Origin: Aphrophora alni
Taxonomy: Eukaryota > Arthropoda > Insecta > Hemiptera > Aphrophoridae
DNA length: 64,000 nucleotides
Assembly: GCA_963513935.1 (NCBI GenBank)
Contig: OY740772.1
Location: forward strand, 8,388,607-8,452,606
Direction: 5' to 3'
Positions 1 through 11,689 of this stretch are shown one piece after another. Below the pieces are notes generated by a model. That model worked only from the letters and a program-made list of their open reading frames with translations, was not told the origin of the DNA and did not search any database. Each line of letters opens with the position of its first letter. Position 1 is the stretch's first letter. Both the position numbers and the translations under genes were made by a program.

Positions 1-1742
1 AAAAGAAAAGCAAGACGAAGGTGGCAAGAATCACGAACACCACTGTCCAAAAATGTGTTAAACCGGTTAGGTAAGGAATTGAAAAATATGATTATTGAAA
101 TAAAGAACGAAACCTTTAGTAACTACATGGGTAATTTGTCATACGATAAAACCAGTGACTATTCCTTGTGGAAAGCAGCTAGATCTCTTAAGAGACCTAT
201 TACTCAGTCTCCTCCTTTGAAGAAAGAAGATGGAACTTGGGCTAGAGATAGCAAAGAAAAGGTGGAATTATTTGCAGATTACTTGGAAGATACTTTCTGT
301 GCTCCTACAAGGCAAACAGCAAAGGAAAACCTAGATAAAATGATCAACCCAGATAAATCGAATATCAGTCCTGCAACAGTGAAAGAGGTGATTCGAGAAA
401 TCAAAACGAAAGTTAAACAGAAAAAAGCTCCAGGTTATGACCTGATCACTGGTAAAGTTGTTAAAGAGCTTTCAAAGAAAGCTATTGTAAAATTAACATC
501 CATTATTAATGCAGCAATAAGATTAACTTATGTTCCTCGTCAGTGGAAGGTGGCGGAAATTGTGATGATTCCGAAACCTGGAAAGCCAACCACAGAAAAA
601 ACCTCATACCGTCCAATATCGTTGCTGCCTGTCCTATCTAAGGTATTTGAAGGAATTATTTTGACACGACTTATGGCAGTAATTCAAGAAAAAATGATTA
701 TACCATTGCATCAGTTTGGATTTCGCCAAAAGCACTCGACAATAGATCAGGTGCACAGATTAACAAGCACTGTTGAAAAGGCCTTAGAAGAAAAAAATAT
801 ATGTTCGGCTTTATTTCTAGACGTTGCTCAAACTTTTGATAAAGTTTGGCATGTTGGAATTAATAACAAATTAAAAGCTATACTTCCGCAAAAACTGAGT
901 AAATTATTGAGTTCGTATTTAGCAGATAGACTTTTTAGAGTTATTAATATTCAGAGCTAAGGAACATCAAAGCTGGAGTGCCTCAAGGTAGCATACTTGG
1001 ACCTATACTGTACTTAATCTATACTCATGATTTGCCTCAGGATGGTGACGTCTTAATTGCCACATTTGCTGATGATACGGCTATCCTGGCTGTAGGGAAA
1101 GATGTAGGAGATGCAACAAGTAAACTGCAAAATGCGACTGACCATGTCACTGCTTGGACTAAAAAATGGCGTATCAAGATTAATGAGACAAAATCAGTGC
1201 ATGTAAACTTTACAAATAGAAAAGGTGTTTATAAGCCAGTATATATTGATCAAAATATAGTACCGTATGCCAACAGTGCAAAATATCTTGGTATGACCCT
1301 TGATGCTAAGCTACGTTGGAAGGAACATGTTAAGAAGAAACGTGAACAACTGGGTATTCAATTAAAGAAAATGCATTGGCTGATTGGAAGAAAGTCAGAA
1401 TTATCAGTACATAACAAACTAGTGCTATACAAGCAAGTGCTAAAACCGGTATGGTTATATGGTATACAGCTATGGGGCTGCACTAAGAAGTCTAATATCA
1501 AAATTATTCAGACCTTTCAAAATAAAGTATTAAGGAATTTAGTGAAAGCTCCTTGGTATGTCAGCAATGACACTATTCACAGGGACTTGAAGATCGAAAC
1601 GGTAGAGGCCGAAATACAAAAGCAAGCTAAAAAGCATGAGTCTCGACTCCATAACCACCAAAACGTTGAAGTACTTCAGCTGCTTGACAACGCAGAGTTA
1701 GTGCGACGCCTTAAAAGACTGAAGCCTTTTGACTTGGTTTAA
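1..1742 (+). pseudogene. Reverse transcriptase ORF2 of Jockey-like element, one frameshift
   Basis: Reading frame 1 is open from base 1 to the stop ending at 960. The N-terminal part (RARRRWQESRTP) is the linker between the endonuclease and RT domains, so the endonuclease lies off the left edge. RT motifs in order are WKVAEIVMIPKPGKP, SYRPISLLPVLSK, QFGFRQKHSTIDQ, and motif A FLDVAQTFDKVWH, where T replaces the usual A before FD. The frame then switches near 950-965 by what looks like a one-base deletion. It continues through AGVPQGSILGPILY, the catalytic FADD (1065-1076) and KYLGMTLDAKLRWKEH. Catalytic Asp residues are retained, but the frameshift separates motif A from FADD, so this copy is inactive. 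Confidence 0.87.
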
Positions 1743-1905
1743 AGTTCACAGTTGTGGGTGTAGAGCTGTGAACATAGGTATTGACATTGGGAAATAACCT
1801 AATAAACTGTCACGATTGCTGTTAGAAAATAAGCTGCTGGTTAGCTGATAAAGCTAGTTGTAGTGTTATAAATAAATTTAAAAAAAAAAAATAATAAAAA
1901 AAATA
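1..1905 (+). mobile_element. Jockey-clade non-LTR retrotransposon, 3' part
   Basis: The window opens inside the reverse-transcriptase ORF of a non-LTR element. After the ORF ends at 1742 there is a roughly 135-bp 3' UTR and an A-rich tail (about 1879-1908), as expected for target-primed insertion. No RNase H domain follows the RT, and the ORF tail (RLHNHQNVEV, then LVRRLKRLKPFDLV) is characteristic of the Jockey clade. The 5' end lies outside the window, so truncation cannot be judged. The element is in the same orientation as the PKC gene. It looks comparatively young, because a single frameshift is the only clear ORF break visible. Confidence 0.88.
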
Positions 1906-3850
1906 ATATTTTGGTTTGTTTTTAAGTTACGACTAATTGCACTTAAAGCGATAATTTTCAGTATTTCCTGTATTTTATCACAATGAACGCAATATTAGTC
2001 TAGCTGGAAATTTTCTTCACAATTTTGAAAATATATAAAAATTTCCAAAACATTCACCGAAAGTCGTAAAATTACAGCTTTACTGGCGAAAGAACCAATT
2101 TAAAAAAATCTAAAACATTGTTTTTAAAACAAAAGTGTTTTAGTAGGACATCATTGTAAAGGTTTTATAACTAGTAGCTTGTACTTAACTTTTAAACTTG
2201 TTGAACAGGTAACTTCGATCTGTCCTATATACAAGTAAAAATTATGCCAAATTTCTCCAATGAGTGGATCAGTGAACATTTTATGTCAGGTATCGCTTCT
2301 TCCATGACGAAGATTACAATAGCTAAAACTTTTTATACTAGAAATTCCCTAAAAAGTAATATTTTAAAATTGTATTTGTACTTTGTCTGAAATTGTGTTA
2401 CAACGCGAGGGTAGGGGGAGGAGAGAAATAACGAAGTTTTCCAGAACAATGCTTTCACATTGGTAAATCAACCCTGAACTTGCTATTACGTGAAGGGATG
2501 GTAACTAGGCTATATAATGTCCTTGAACTCTTCTTAATTTAATGATCTTTATTAAATATTCTATTCAAACTTTGTAACTTAGCTTATACGTACGTATTCC
2601 GATAATGAGGTCAGAGTACTCGAAATGATCTGTTATTTGATTGAACTATAGAATATAGAAATGTCTCACAAGCTTCTGTGAATCGCAAAATAAGGATTAA
2701 AATTTTAACATGTGGGGTTATTGTCTCGTAATGTTCGTTTACACTTTGGTAATTCAAATGACTAAAATTTTGCAACTTTTCTTACATATTTTTTGTTAAA
2801 AATTTCCATCTCTTTATATCACAAGTAAATAAGCTTTTAAGGTAAATTATTATTTTTTAACTATTTATACCATATTGCTTATTTGTTTAATGTTTTTGTT
2901 TGTTTTATTGTGTGTTTAATTTTATGTTATTATGGACTCAGTACTTGACTAAAACTTTACGGATTGTACTAAATAAATCAAATCGAAGTATTTCTGGGTA
3001 ACTGATTAAAAACTACTTAGAAAGTAAACGTATCAACACACAACAGAAAAAATATTTTATAAACAACACAATGATTAAATATTCCCTCTACAAATAAACA
3101 AACTTAATGCATGACAGCTGTCATAAAATGTATGCTTGATATATTTATTTAAAACGCAAATGCACTTCAGACTTAATTGGAAATTGATTCCTTCCTCTTA
3201 TAAATCCAGTGGAAATAATGGCTTAATCCTGCCATGTGGTAATATGCCATTTATTGCTTTAAATTGTTCAGTAAAATACTTTAATGTGGTTTTAAATAGT
3301 TATGTTTTTTTTAATAGAGGTGTTGTTATATTCTCTAGGGAAGATTGTAGTGCTATAAAATCTAATTGTTAGATCCCTTCAATGTAATTATCCAGTTATG
3401 CCGTACATACATATGGTTATTGAATCCAGTAAAGATCCGAACTGTGACCGTGACTTCTTAAAGCAGTGTTCACGCTTATCACTATCTTAACCCGGCGTAA
3501 AACTTTCACTTTACGTCTGTAATAAAAAATCCAAATTTAAAAATTTTATTTTGGATATAAATTATAACTTTTGGTATAATACATTTGTAACTTCCTCCAT
3601 TGGGGAGCTTTATTATCAACTCAAATAGCAAGACGGGTCGTGTCGTTTAATGAGTTGAGAAAAGTGGCAAAAGAGTAAATGAAATTTCGTTGAACCAATT
3701 CAAAATGGCCAACAGTCAAAATTTAAAACAGAGTTCTGCAATCGCATTTTTTAAATTTAAAACACAAAATTAACAGAGTTTTAGTCATTCGAGTTACCTC
3801 GGAGTAAATGAAAATGTTACACGAAATTTACGATACAATTACCTCCCCTC
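1906..3850. other. AT-rich intronic DNA, nothing recognised
   Basis: No coding, RNA or repeat structure that I can support. The short open stretch at 3136-3372 has no recognisable motif and no splice context. Confidence 0.6.
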
Positions 3851-3861
3851 CCCCCTCTAAT

Positions 3862-4010
3862 TTAAAAGTTGAGTCCTTACTCTGCGATGTATTTTAAAGA
3901 ATTTCTTATTTTTGTAAACAGGAACTTCCCGTCTTAGACTGAACTGTTTGGATGACCTACAATTTGAACCTATACTGTTTGGATGACCTAGAATTTGCAC
4001 CTAGACTCTC
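3862..4010 (+). repeat. Dispersed repeat family B, copy 1 (partial)
   Basis: Shares the blocks AAAGTTGAGTCCTTACTCTG and AACTTCCCGTCTTAGACTGA with copies near 5215, 7835 and (reversed) 16085. It contains a local tandem duplication of about 37 bp (CTGTTTGGATGACCTA twice, 3943-4007). Confidence 0.65.
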
Positions 4011-4209
4011 TTTTTATACAAATTTAAGAGAGAAGTTAATGTGAAGAAATAAAATTCTAATCAGAGTTTTTTGGAGATATGTCCGGGGAAATGAAATGAG
4101 GTCCACAATGTTTGTTTTTCTAGATGTTTATAAGCTTGAAATATTTTCATATAATATTTGTAAAACAGCCAACACTCCAGGTCAAATGTGTATTAAATTT
4201 ATTTCGCTT

Positions 4210-4286
4210 GTATTGTTGAAGTGATTCCGCACGTATTGTTGAAGTGATTCCGCACGTATTGTTGAAGTGATTCCGTACGCATTGTT
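4210..4286. repeat. Tandem repeat, 23-bp unit, about 3.3 copies
   Basis: Unit GTATTGTTGAAGTGATTCCG plus CAC repeats at 4210, 4233 and 4256, with a decayed partial fourth unit. Confidence 0.9.
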
Positions 4287-4619
4287 AAAAAGGAACAAAA
4301 CTAATAATCGCCTAAGAGTGACGTAATGACAGCAATGACTGTATTTTTATCTTCTTTAGTATCAACCAAGCTTAAAACTTCGCTGTAATCTTTAACGGGC
4401 CACTAGTTGGAACTGCAGCGAAATAAACACTCTCTTTTCACAATTATTCAGTTGCGTCACTTCTACTTCCAGTAAATATTGTACGTCAACAATTTTTTTT
4501 GTCCTATCATCGAATTTATACGTAAGTGGTTAATTTGAAAAATCATGTGCTGTTCAAATTAAAGTTTCCTGTAGGAAGGAATTTCTCAAAATTGCCATTA
4601 CGAACAACTGAAGATTTAA

Positions 4620-4729
4620 CTTGGATCTTGGTCTTTTTATCAACTCTGTCTTTAACAAATGCACAACGAATCGATAAAAACCGGCGTTACTCTCTGTTGT
4701 CTCCTAAATACAAATAAAATGCCATCGTA
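4620..4729 (-). repeat. Fragment of the same retroelement-like repeat as at 12069-12172
   Basis: About 110 bp is nearly identical to 12069-12172 (GGATCTTGGTCTTTTTATCA, ATGCACAACGAATCGA, CAAATAAAATGCCATCG). The longer copy continues into sequence resembling the thumb region of a reverse transcriptase on the minus strand, so this is probably a fragment of that element. Confidence 0.6.
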
Positions 4730-4777
4730 TTGTTACTGTTTAAAATAAACTGGACTACTTAAAAAATTGTGAATTTC

Positions 4778-4935
4778 TAGCAATAAATAACATATCCCTG
4801 AGTAACCAGCACTGCAAGATCTAGCCATTATTCCCACAGGGCATGTGAAATTGGAAGGGATCAATATAAATGCTCAGTTAAATATAAATATCTTGAGTAC
4901 ATTTGTATTTTAAATAAACATATCATTAAAACGAC
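4778..4935 (+). repeat. Dispersed repeat family A, copy 1
   Basis: Conserved core: AATAAATAACAT, CCCTGAGTAACCAGCACTGC, ATTATTCCCACAGG, AATTGGAAGGG, then an AT-rich tail with TTTTAAATAAACATATCATT. Five further copies occur at 7310, 9818, 10600, 13185 and 14375, all in the same orientation. No coding potential. Confidence 0.8.
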
Positions 4936-5214
4936 GGTTATTTTGTGACTGCTCCTAGCACAATAAGTTTGTTTATTTGTAGGAGAGAAATTTAAACATT
5001 AATTGTTCACAAACTTGTAACTGAAGTTGTATCCTATATTTGTAAATAGGTACGTTGGTTTTAATTATAGACTATACCTAATATCTGACAGAGAGTTTTC
5101 ACTTCTATTATTAAATCTCTACTAATAATAAAAATAGTTAAATTATTGGATAAGTTGTGTTATTTTTGTATTTACCCTGCACTGTCACACTGAAACAAAC
5201 GGAGAAGTTGTAAA

Positions 5215-5425
5215 AAAGTTACGATCAAATTTACACCTCCCGCCCCATTAAAAAGTTGAGTTAATACTTTGCGGTACACGAAGCTTGATAACATATAGAA
5301 AAGATTTCCTAAAGCCTTGCTTACGATAGGCTTTACTGTGAAGATGATGACGTTCCACCATGGTTTTAGGAGACGCACACTTTAGTAGACAAGAACATCT
5401 CGTCTTAGACTAAACTATTTGAAAA
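5215..5425 (+). repeat. Dispersed repeat family B, copy 2
   Basis: Aligns with the copy at 7835: ACACCTCCCGCCCC, AAGCTTG, GATTTCCTAAAGCCTTGC, TAGACAAGAAC, TCGTCTTAGACTAAACT. Confidence 0.7.
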
Positions 5426-6105
5426 TATTTTGATTTAATTACATAGAGAAGCATTGTTACTGTCTCACTCATACATGGGTTTGATAATGAAAATGTTTTG
5501 ATACGGAGGGAGGGGTTACGAATGGTAGGAGTCATGAATCAGATAGTCAGTCTTAGTAAAAAAAAATGTCTAGTCTGTGGGTTCTAAAGGTTTTGACAAA
5601 ATTTTCTTAAAATATACACTTCGTCAAAGCCATTTCCGAAAGTTATCACTATAAGTCTATAACAATAAAATAACTCATTTTTAAAGTAAAAGAATACACA
5701 AATATAAAACTAAAATGAACTTGAATGAGAGCAACAGTTTTTCAGTAATAAAAACGATCGCTTGCGAGACATACCAAAGTTTGTTGCCGACATTAGGTTT
5801 TTCCTTTGAAGTTTGAATGTAGTCTTCGGTTAAATCTCCCTCTTTCATCCTTTCTATCACAATTCTCTTGACCAACACCGGTTCTCATTAGACCTTGACG
5901 CTTGAGTATTGCAGTACTAAGGGTTTTTATTTTATGTTGATGATGACCAAAAGGTTTTTCACGTTGAAACAAGGAAAGAGGAAAAAGGAAAAACCTCTCG
6001 CTCATCATTAAGAGAACATGAAATTAAGACTCCTTGTCCTTCTTTAGCGTCAGGGTCAGAAAAGAACAAGAGAAATCTGATTGGAAAGATGAAATAGAAG
6101 GATAT

Positions 6106-6240
6106 AACCTAACCTAACCTAACCTAACCTAACCTAACCTAACCTAACCTAACCTAACCTAACCTAATCTAACCTAACCTAACCTAACCTAACCTTACCT
6201 AACCTAACCTAACCTAACCTAACATAACCTAACCTAACCT
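6106..6240. repeat. (AACCT)n, 27 units, telomere-type pentamer
   Basis: 135 bp of AACCT, the complement of the insect telomeric TTAGG, with a few substitutions (AATCT, TTACC, AACAT). It sits at the same place inside each family C unit. Confidence 0.97.
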
Positions 6241-6464
6241 TTAGACCTTGACGCTTGAGTATTGCTCAGCAGTACAAGGGTTTTTTATTTTATGTTGATG
6301 ATGACCAAAAGGTTTTTCACGTTGAAACAAGGAAAGAGAAAAAAAGGAAAAACCTCTCGCTCATCATTAAGAGAACATGAAATTAAGACTCCTTGTCATT
6401 CTTTAGCGTCAGGGTCAGAAAAGAACAAGAGAAATCTGATTGGAAAGATGAAATAGAAGGATAT

Positions 6465-6579
6465 AACCTAACCTAACCTAACCTAACCTAACCTAACCTA
6501 ACCTAACCTAACCTAATCTAACCTAACCTAACCTAACCTAACCTTACCTAACCTAACCTAACCTAACCTAACCTAACCT
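6465..6579. repeat. (AACCT)n, 23 units
   Basis: Second pentamer array in the family C tandem repeat. The AATCT variant falls at an equivalent position to that in the first array, so the arrays were copied together with the unit. Confidence 0.97.
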
Positions 6580-6803
6580 TTAGACCTTGACGCTTGAGTA
6601 TTGCTCAGTAGTACAAGGGTTTTTTATTTTATGTTGATGATGACCAAAAGGTTTTTCACGTTGAAACAAGGAAAGAGAAAAAAAGGAAAAACCTCTCGCT
6701 CATCATTAAGAGAACATGAAATTAAGACTCCTTGTCATTCTTTAGCGTCAGGGTCAGAAAAGAACAAGAGAAATCTGATTGGAAAGATGAAATAGAAGGA
6801 TAT

Positions 6804-6835
6804 AACCTAACCTAACCTAACCTAACCTAACCTAA
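6804..6835. repeat. (AACCT)n, about 6 units
   Basis: Third, short pentamer run closing the last family C unit. Confidence 0.95.
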
Positions 6836-7309
6836 GGATCATAAAAAAAGATTTAGATCCAGCTAGGTCCCTCGGGATTGCCACGCCAGTAGTACTTACT
6901 ATAGGTGAGACCCTGAGGGTTTGTCGACATTAGTGTAATGTGTGAAAACTCAATACAGGGTGTTTTAAAAACGACTACAACTTTATAAATTCAGACTAAT
7001 ACAGAGCTACTTTTGATGTCATATGTAGCAAAAATACAACAAGTTTTGCACTTTATAGTTAGTTAGGTTCAATGTGACTTCCATTCGTCTATTTTTTTTT
7101 TAGTAAAGTATATACTTTTTTTTCTTATTGCATTTTGACTTAAAAAGTTTATTTTCCATCATAAGCTTACTACAATCTGACCAAACGACCACACTTTGAG
7201 AATTGAATATCACAAAGAATAATTGAATAGGAAAAACTGTTTAGTTAAAACGAAAGGTAAAGTTTTAAATCTCAACTTAAAAACAAGTACTTTTGAATTA
7301 TTTATTGAT

Positions 7310-7490
7310 TATTTTAAAGCAATGAATAGCACATCCCTGAGTATACCGCATTGAAGGATCTATGAGTTATTCCCACAGGACTTGTATAATTAGAAGAAAT
7401 ATATTTCCAATTCAGGATAAATATTTGGAGTACATGAATGATTCAATAAACATAGAATTGACGCTTGAGGTGAAAATTGTTGGAGGGTGA
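7310..7490 (+). repeat. Dispersed repeat family A, copy 2
   Basis: CATCCCTGAGTATACCGCAT, ATTCCCACAGGACTTGT, then TTGACGCTTGAGGTGAAAAT. The 3' part (GGTGAAAATTGTTGGAGGGT) recurs near 10210. Possible 5' extension from about 7180. Confidence 0.78.
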
Positions 7491-7834
7491 AGAGTACAAA
7501 TCGTGTCATCAATTTCCAATTAAATATCTGGATTGTATTCGTTTTTTAAATAAATACATCGTCGGTTTTTTTTTTGTAACTGTGGCAGAATACGTTTTTG
7601 TATTTTTTTATTAATGAAATTTTATCGTTTGTTGTTTATAAACTGACTATGTTTGTTTTATGTGTATGATACTTTGTACGAAATTTTTAATTGTTATTCA
7701 CTATTCCTGTAATACTCTGTTTTATTTTTTCTTCAGTATTGAGAAATTTTTTTTAAAGGATGGGGTAGATTGTTTTTTGTTCCCCTGCATACAGTCAACC
7801 CTAAAACAAACCAAAACGTTATCTGAAAGTTGAG

Positions 7835-8030
7835 ACTTTATACTACCCCCCCCCCTACATTAAAAGTCCTTACTCTGCACTATAAAGAAGCTTGTTCAGA
7901 CATTTTGGATTTCCCAAAGGCTTGTCTATGATCTGCTCTACTATAAAGGGGATTAGGTTCCATCAAGACTCTAAGTAGACATGAACTTCCGGTTTTAGAC
8001 GGAACTAAGAAATAATCTGATTGGATGACA
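7835..8030 (+). repeat. Dispersed repeat family B, copy 3
   Basis: AAAAGTCCTTACTCTGCACT, AAGCTTGTTCAGACATTTTG, TTTCCCAAAGGCTTGTCTA, TCTGCTCTACTATAAAGG, GACATGAACTTCCGG. It matches the reversed copy at 16085-16262 block for block. Confidence 0.8.
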
Positions 8031-8728
8031 TAGTTAGGGTGAATTCTTTCTTATTACGTATTAGCTTGAGAGAAAGTATTTTATAGGTAGGAAAAAATTA
8101 ATTATGATTTTATTAAATAGTCGTATATAAAAAAATAATAAAAATTTTATGTCTGTTGGGTCTAACAATTTTAATCAAATCTTATTACACTTTTCTCTTT
8201 GAATTTCATTTCATTTTTATTTAAGGCCGTTGATAGGTACACAATCTGTATGTCCATAGTCAAAATATTACACAAACAATAAAAGTAATACAGTACAAAA
8301 CAATTAGGATTTCACAAAAATTAATTACGAAAAATACATAAAATAATAACTCTAAGTAGAAAAGAACTTCCTGTTATAGACGGAACTAAGAAATAATCTG
8401 ATTGGATGACATAGTCAGGGTGAATTATTTCTTATTGGGTATCAGATTGAGAGAAAGTATTTTCTAGGTGGGAAATAATTAATTAAATTTTTCTAAAATA
8501 CTCGTATATCAAAAAATAATAAAAATTATGCTTCTGCTGGTTCTAACATTTTTGATTAAATTTTATTACAATTTTCACTTTAAATTTTATTTTATTTTTA
8601 TATACAGCCGTTCATTGGTACAAAATCTGTATGTCCGTAGTCAAAATATTACACAAATAATAAAAGTAATATAGTACAAAACAATTAAGTTTTCACAAAA
8701 ACAAATTCCGAAAAATACATAATATTAA
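7968..8728 (+). repeat. Tandem duplication, two copies of about 381 bp
   Basis: ACTCTAAGTAGA begins copies at 7968 and 8349. Both contain AATCTGATTGGATGACATAG, TTGAGAGAAAGTATTTT, ATCTGTATGTCC and CACAA(A/T)AATAAAAGTAATA in the same order. Copies have diverged by scattered substitutions. Confidence 0.9.
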
Positions 8729-9281
8729 GAAGCAAAATCATGATAAACTAAATTGAAATCTTATATAACAATAATATCAGAAATGCACCGACTGAAGTAT
8801 GAATTTTCCAGAATTTACCACATAAGTTTAATGAACTCATTTACAGGATTAAAGGACTAACAAAAAAGTCAATATTAAAATTGTTAATATTTGGTTCTAC
8901 TCATATAAACTCTGAAAGTTTGTTAAATACATGATCAGGAGCAACACCAACCTGCAAGTATACGGCTGATAACGTAAAACATTTACTCCTCTTGTATTGT
9001 GAGAATACAAACTTCTATATAGACTGGCTTACATCTAGTCCAATAATATACAACTGTTTGATAAATGTATAAATTTCGGAAAGTTTGTAAATTCTTGAAA
9101 GCTTCTCTGCGTGATTCCAATTTTTTTAAATCCTACATAACTGGAATAGTTCTTTTTCGCAGATGTAACACCCTTTTATATTTAACGATCTGAAGTCACC
9201 CCATCCAACCTTTATATTTCACGTTTTAAGCTAAATGTATTATGAGTCATTTCCTGGAAATGTTGATTCGAAACTTACCGT

Positions 9282-9297
<16 letters not shown>
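8729..9297. other. Intronic DNA, nothing recognised
   Basis: AT-rich with no supported feature. Confidence 0.5.

Positions 9298-9333
<36 letters not shown>
9298..9333. repeat. (AT)n microsatellite preceded by poly-A
   Basis: About 36 bp of pure AT, directly following a 16-base A run. Confidence 0.97.
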
Positions 9334-9336
<3 letters not shown>

Positions 9337-9404
9337 TGAAAAGTTAAATAATAAATAGAAAAAACTAAAATAAACTTAACACTGTCAATAAAAATATTGT
9401 TCTC

Positions 9405-9915
9405 ATCAATTACGATGTGCGCCTCAGAGACACACAAAGGTCTTTCCGACATTAGAGTAATAAATGAGAGGGGAACTATTTAATATCAAATTATAAAACT
9501 TGTATTATCTTTCTTAGAAAATTTACATATGAAACATTTCTTACGTTCATGATGCATTTGGAAAGTCACGTGCTCATGAAATCACTACTTTAAAGAATGG
9601 ACTATCACAAATCTTTGTTAAGAATAATTGAATATCTACAAAATCCTCTACGCTATGAAATTATTGCGTAGCTAAACTAAAATTATATGCGTACTTTTTC
9701 ATCTTAATTAATTTCATTTTTATCTTTATTCAAACAATGTACAATTAATGCAAATGAATGACTTCATTTATATCTAATTCTAGTTAAAATTAACTTAAGC
9801 TAAATTCTCAATTGAACTATTAAAACAATAAATAACATTTTCCTGAGTATCTAATACTGCAGTTGTAATCATTATTTTCACACGATTTGTGACATTAGAA
9901 GGGTCCCATTCCTAA
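9405..9915 (+). repeat. Dispersed repeat family A, copy 3 with long 5' part
   Basis: The 5' block CATCAATTACGATG, GACACACAAAGGTCT and CCGACATTAGAGT recurs at 14055-14115. It is followed by TTTGGAAAGTCA and ACTATCACAAATC, also shared with the 14-kb copy, and then the common core CCTGAGTATCTAATACTGCA at 9838-9915. Confidence 0.72.
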
Positions 9916-10599
9916 TCTATACTGTTATATAACAATCTAATAGTGTGTGTTTGTGTTACTGAATCACGTAAAAACTACTCGACCCATTGAGCTGAAATTG
10001 TACATGGGCATTCTTTGGGTCCCTGGTTAACACATAGTTCTATTTTTATTTAGAAATTCCATCAGGGTACCGCCCCACTGGCCTTGAAAACTCCCTTTAC
10101 ACTCAATACAAATATACGTCAACCCTGTATGAAGAACAGGTACTCTGCTAGTTAAGTATAAATAACAGGACTGACTGAGTGTTTTAAAATCATGGAATTG
10201 TCATTATTAAATGTTTAGGTGAAAATTGGTGGAGGGTATAAAGTTATTGTCATTTAAGACACACAGCACCAAGTGATGATATGAGGGAGTCAGGATATTT
10301 TAATCTTTTTTTTTTTTTTTAGTATCAACCTGGGTACACTTTGATAGGCTGAAAGCAGAAAATAATGGCGCTTTTGTCAATTATCTTCGTAGCTCCTCCC
10401 CCCTACCAGTTAATAATTTAATCATGGACTTTTGTGTCTTCTTCCTCACCCTATGTTTCAAGGGAGAATGTTTCGCTCTATATATTAAAGTTTAGTTTGG
10501 AAATAATAGTGATATAGAAAAAACAATCCCACAAAGTCCTATCTACAATTGACAATCTACAGATACAACTGTTTAAAATGAAATTCCCTAAGTACTTGT

Positions 10600-10775
10600 G
10601 TAACGATTTAAATAAATAATAAAGCTCTGAGTAACTGCACTGCAGAATGTATCCATTATTCCCGCAGGACTTGTACAGTTGGAATGGATCCATTTTCAAT
10701 TAAGTAAATATTGCAGTATGTGAGTGTTTTATTAAATATAGAATTGACGTTGTTGTGGTGAAAAATTATTGTCAT
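10600..10775 (+). repeat. Dispersed repeat family A, copy 4
   Basis: CTCTGAGTAACTGCACTGCA, CATTATTCCCGCAGGACTTG, CAGTTGGAATGGATCC, AGAATTGACGTTGTTG, ATTATTGTCATTCAA. Confidence 0.8.
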
Positions 10776-10789
10776 TCAATTATTGAAGG

Positions 10790-11685
10790 ATGTCTGAATG
10801 ATTCAAAATATTTTTTACGGTATATTTTTTTAATTAAAACTTCTAAAGGAATTTTGATAAAATTCTTTTGTTTACGTTTGGTGTTACGTTAGGACAAGTT
10901 TCAATATATCAAAGAATTGTAATATAAAAATTAAATGCCGTTCCGTTTTTCAACTCATCTTATCTTATCCTTAAAATTCCACGTCTTTCGTGTGATAGTT
11001 TTTTACGCATACAAAAATAAACGTAGGGACTTCAAATTTGATACAAAGGAATCTTATATGAATATAGAAATTCAGAAAAATCTAATTAATTATTTGAAAA
11101 TGGCTGCCAATGAATTGAGAATTGTTCAATAGTGATTTGTACACAGTGTTTCGAGGTTTGTATGAGATAAGACAGCTGGTTACATGGTACGGCTGTCAGT
11201 GTTTTAAGTCAGCATTTTCTAAACAAATATGTGTTTTTATTTGAAAATAAATAATACAAATTATTATTAGTTGTATAAACCATACAACGAATTAAGTTAT
11301 ACAGCGGGAAGTTTAATAGAGCTTACGTTTTATTTTGTAGGTGTGGATGTGTTCCTCTTGTTACACCGCAGTTATTTAATTTTAAGGCATGTGCTACTAA
11401 ATTCTACTTATTGTAAAAACAGTATATGGTTGTAGTTCTTATTATCAGAGTTTCAGTTTGTTTAAACGGTATGCAAAAGTGTAACAAAACAAAACGTAGT
11501 CTCACGCCAGAAATCCAAAGCCATCAAACAAATCATGAGATCATTTATGAAGTCAAGTGATTTTACTATGACCCTATGTTTTAAAATTATTTACTTATTG
11601 CCTCCGAGTAGTCTCATTATTATCTTCTTCTTCACTAGTAATGCTTACTAATGCAAAGTTAGGGGATTGCTTGGATCTATATTTT
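10790..11685. other. Intronic DNA, nothing recognised
   Basis: No supported feature. A 65-codon open stretch at 10935-11132 has no motif. Confidence 0.5.
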
Positions 11686-11689
11686 CAAA

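Larger units (their letters stand above)
5888..6930 (+). repeat. Repeat family C: three tandem units of about 340-350 bp containing AACCT arrays
   Basis: The unit starts TTAGACCTTGACGCTTGAG at 5888, 6241 and about 6580. It has a roughly 220-bp unique part (AAAACCTCTCGCTCATCATT, TAGCGTCAGGGTCAGAAAAG) and ends AGGATATAACCTAACCT, leading into an AACCT run. Units 2 and 3 are almost identical, so duplication is recent. The tail at 6836-6930 (CCAGCTAGGTCCCTCGGGAT, GAGACCCTGAGGG) is shared with copies at 28080-28325 and 42830-43085, which lack the expanded AACCT run. Confidence 0.88.

Noticed and set aside
6262..6795. Two identical 64-codon open frames (6262-6456, 6601-6795)
   Set aside because: They lie in the duplicated family C repeat unit, end next to the AACCT runs, and have no domain; identity reflects unit duplication, not coding constraint.
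6106..6835. Interstitial telomere from chromosome fusion
   Set aside because: Arrays are short, repeated in register inside a dispersed repeat, and a similar array lies in an unrelated element at 44.6 kb.
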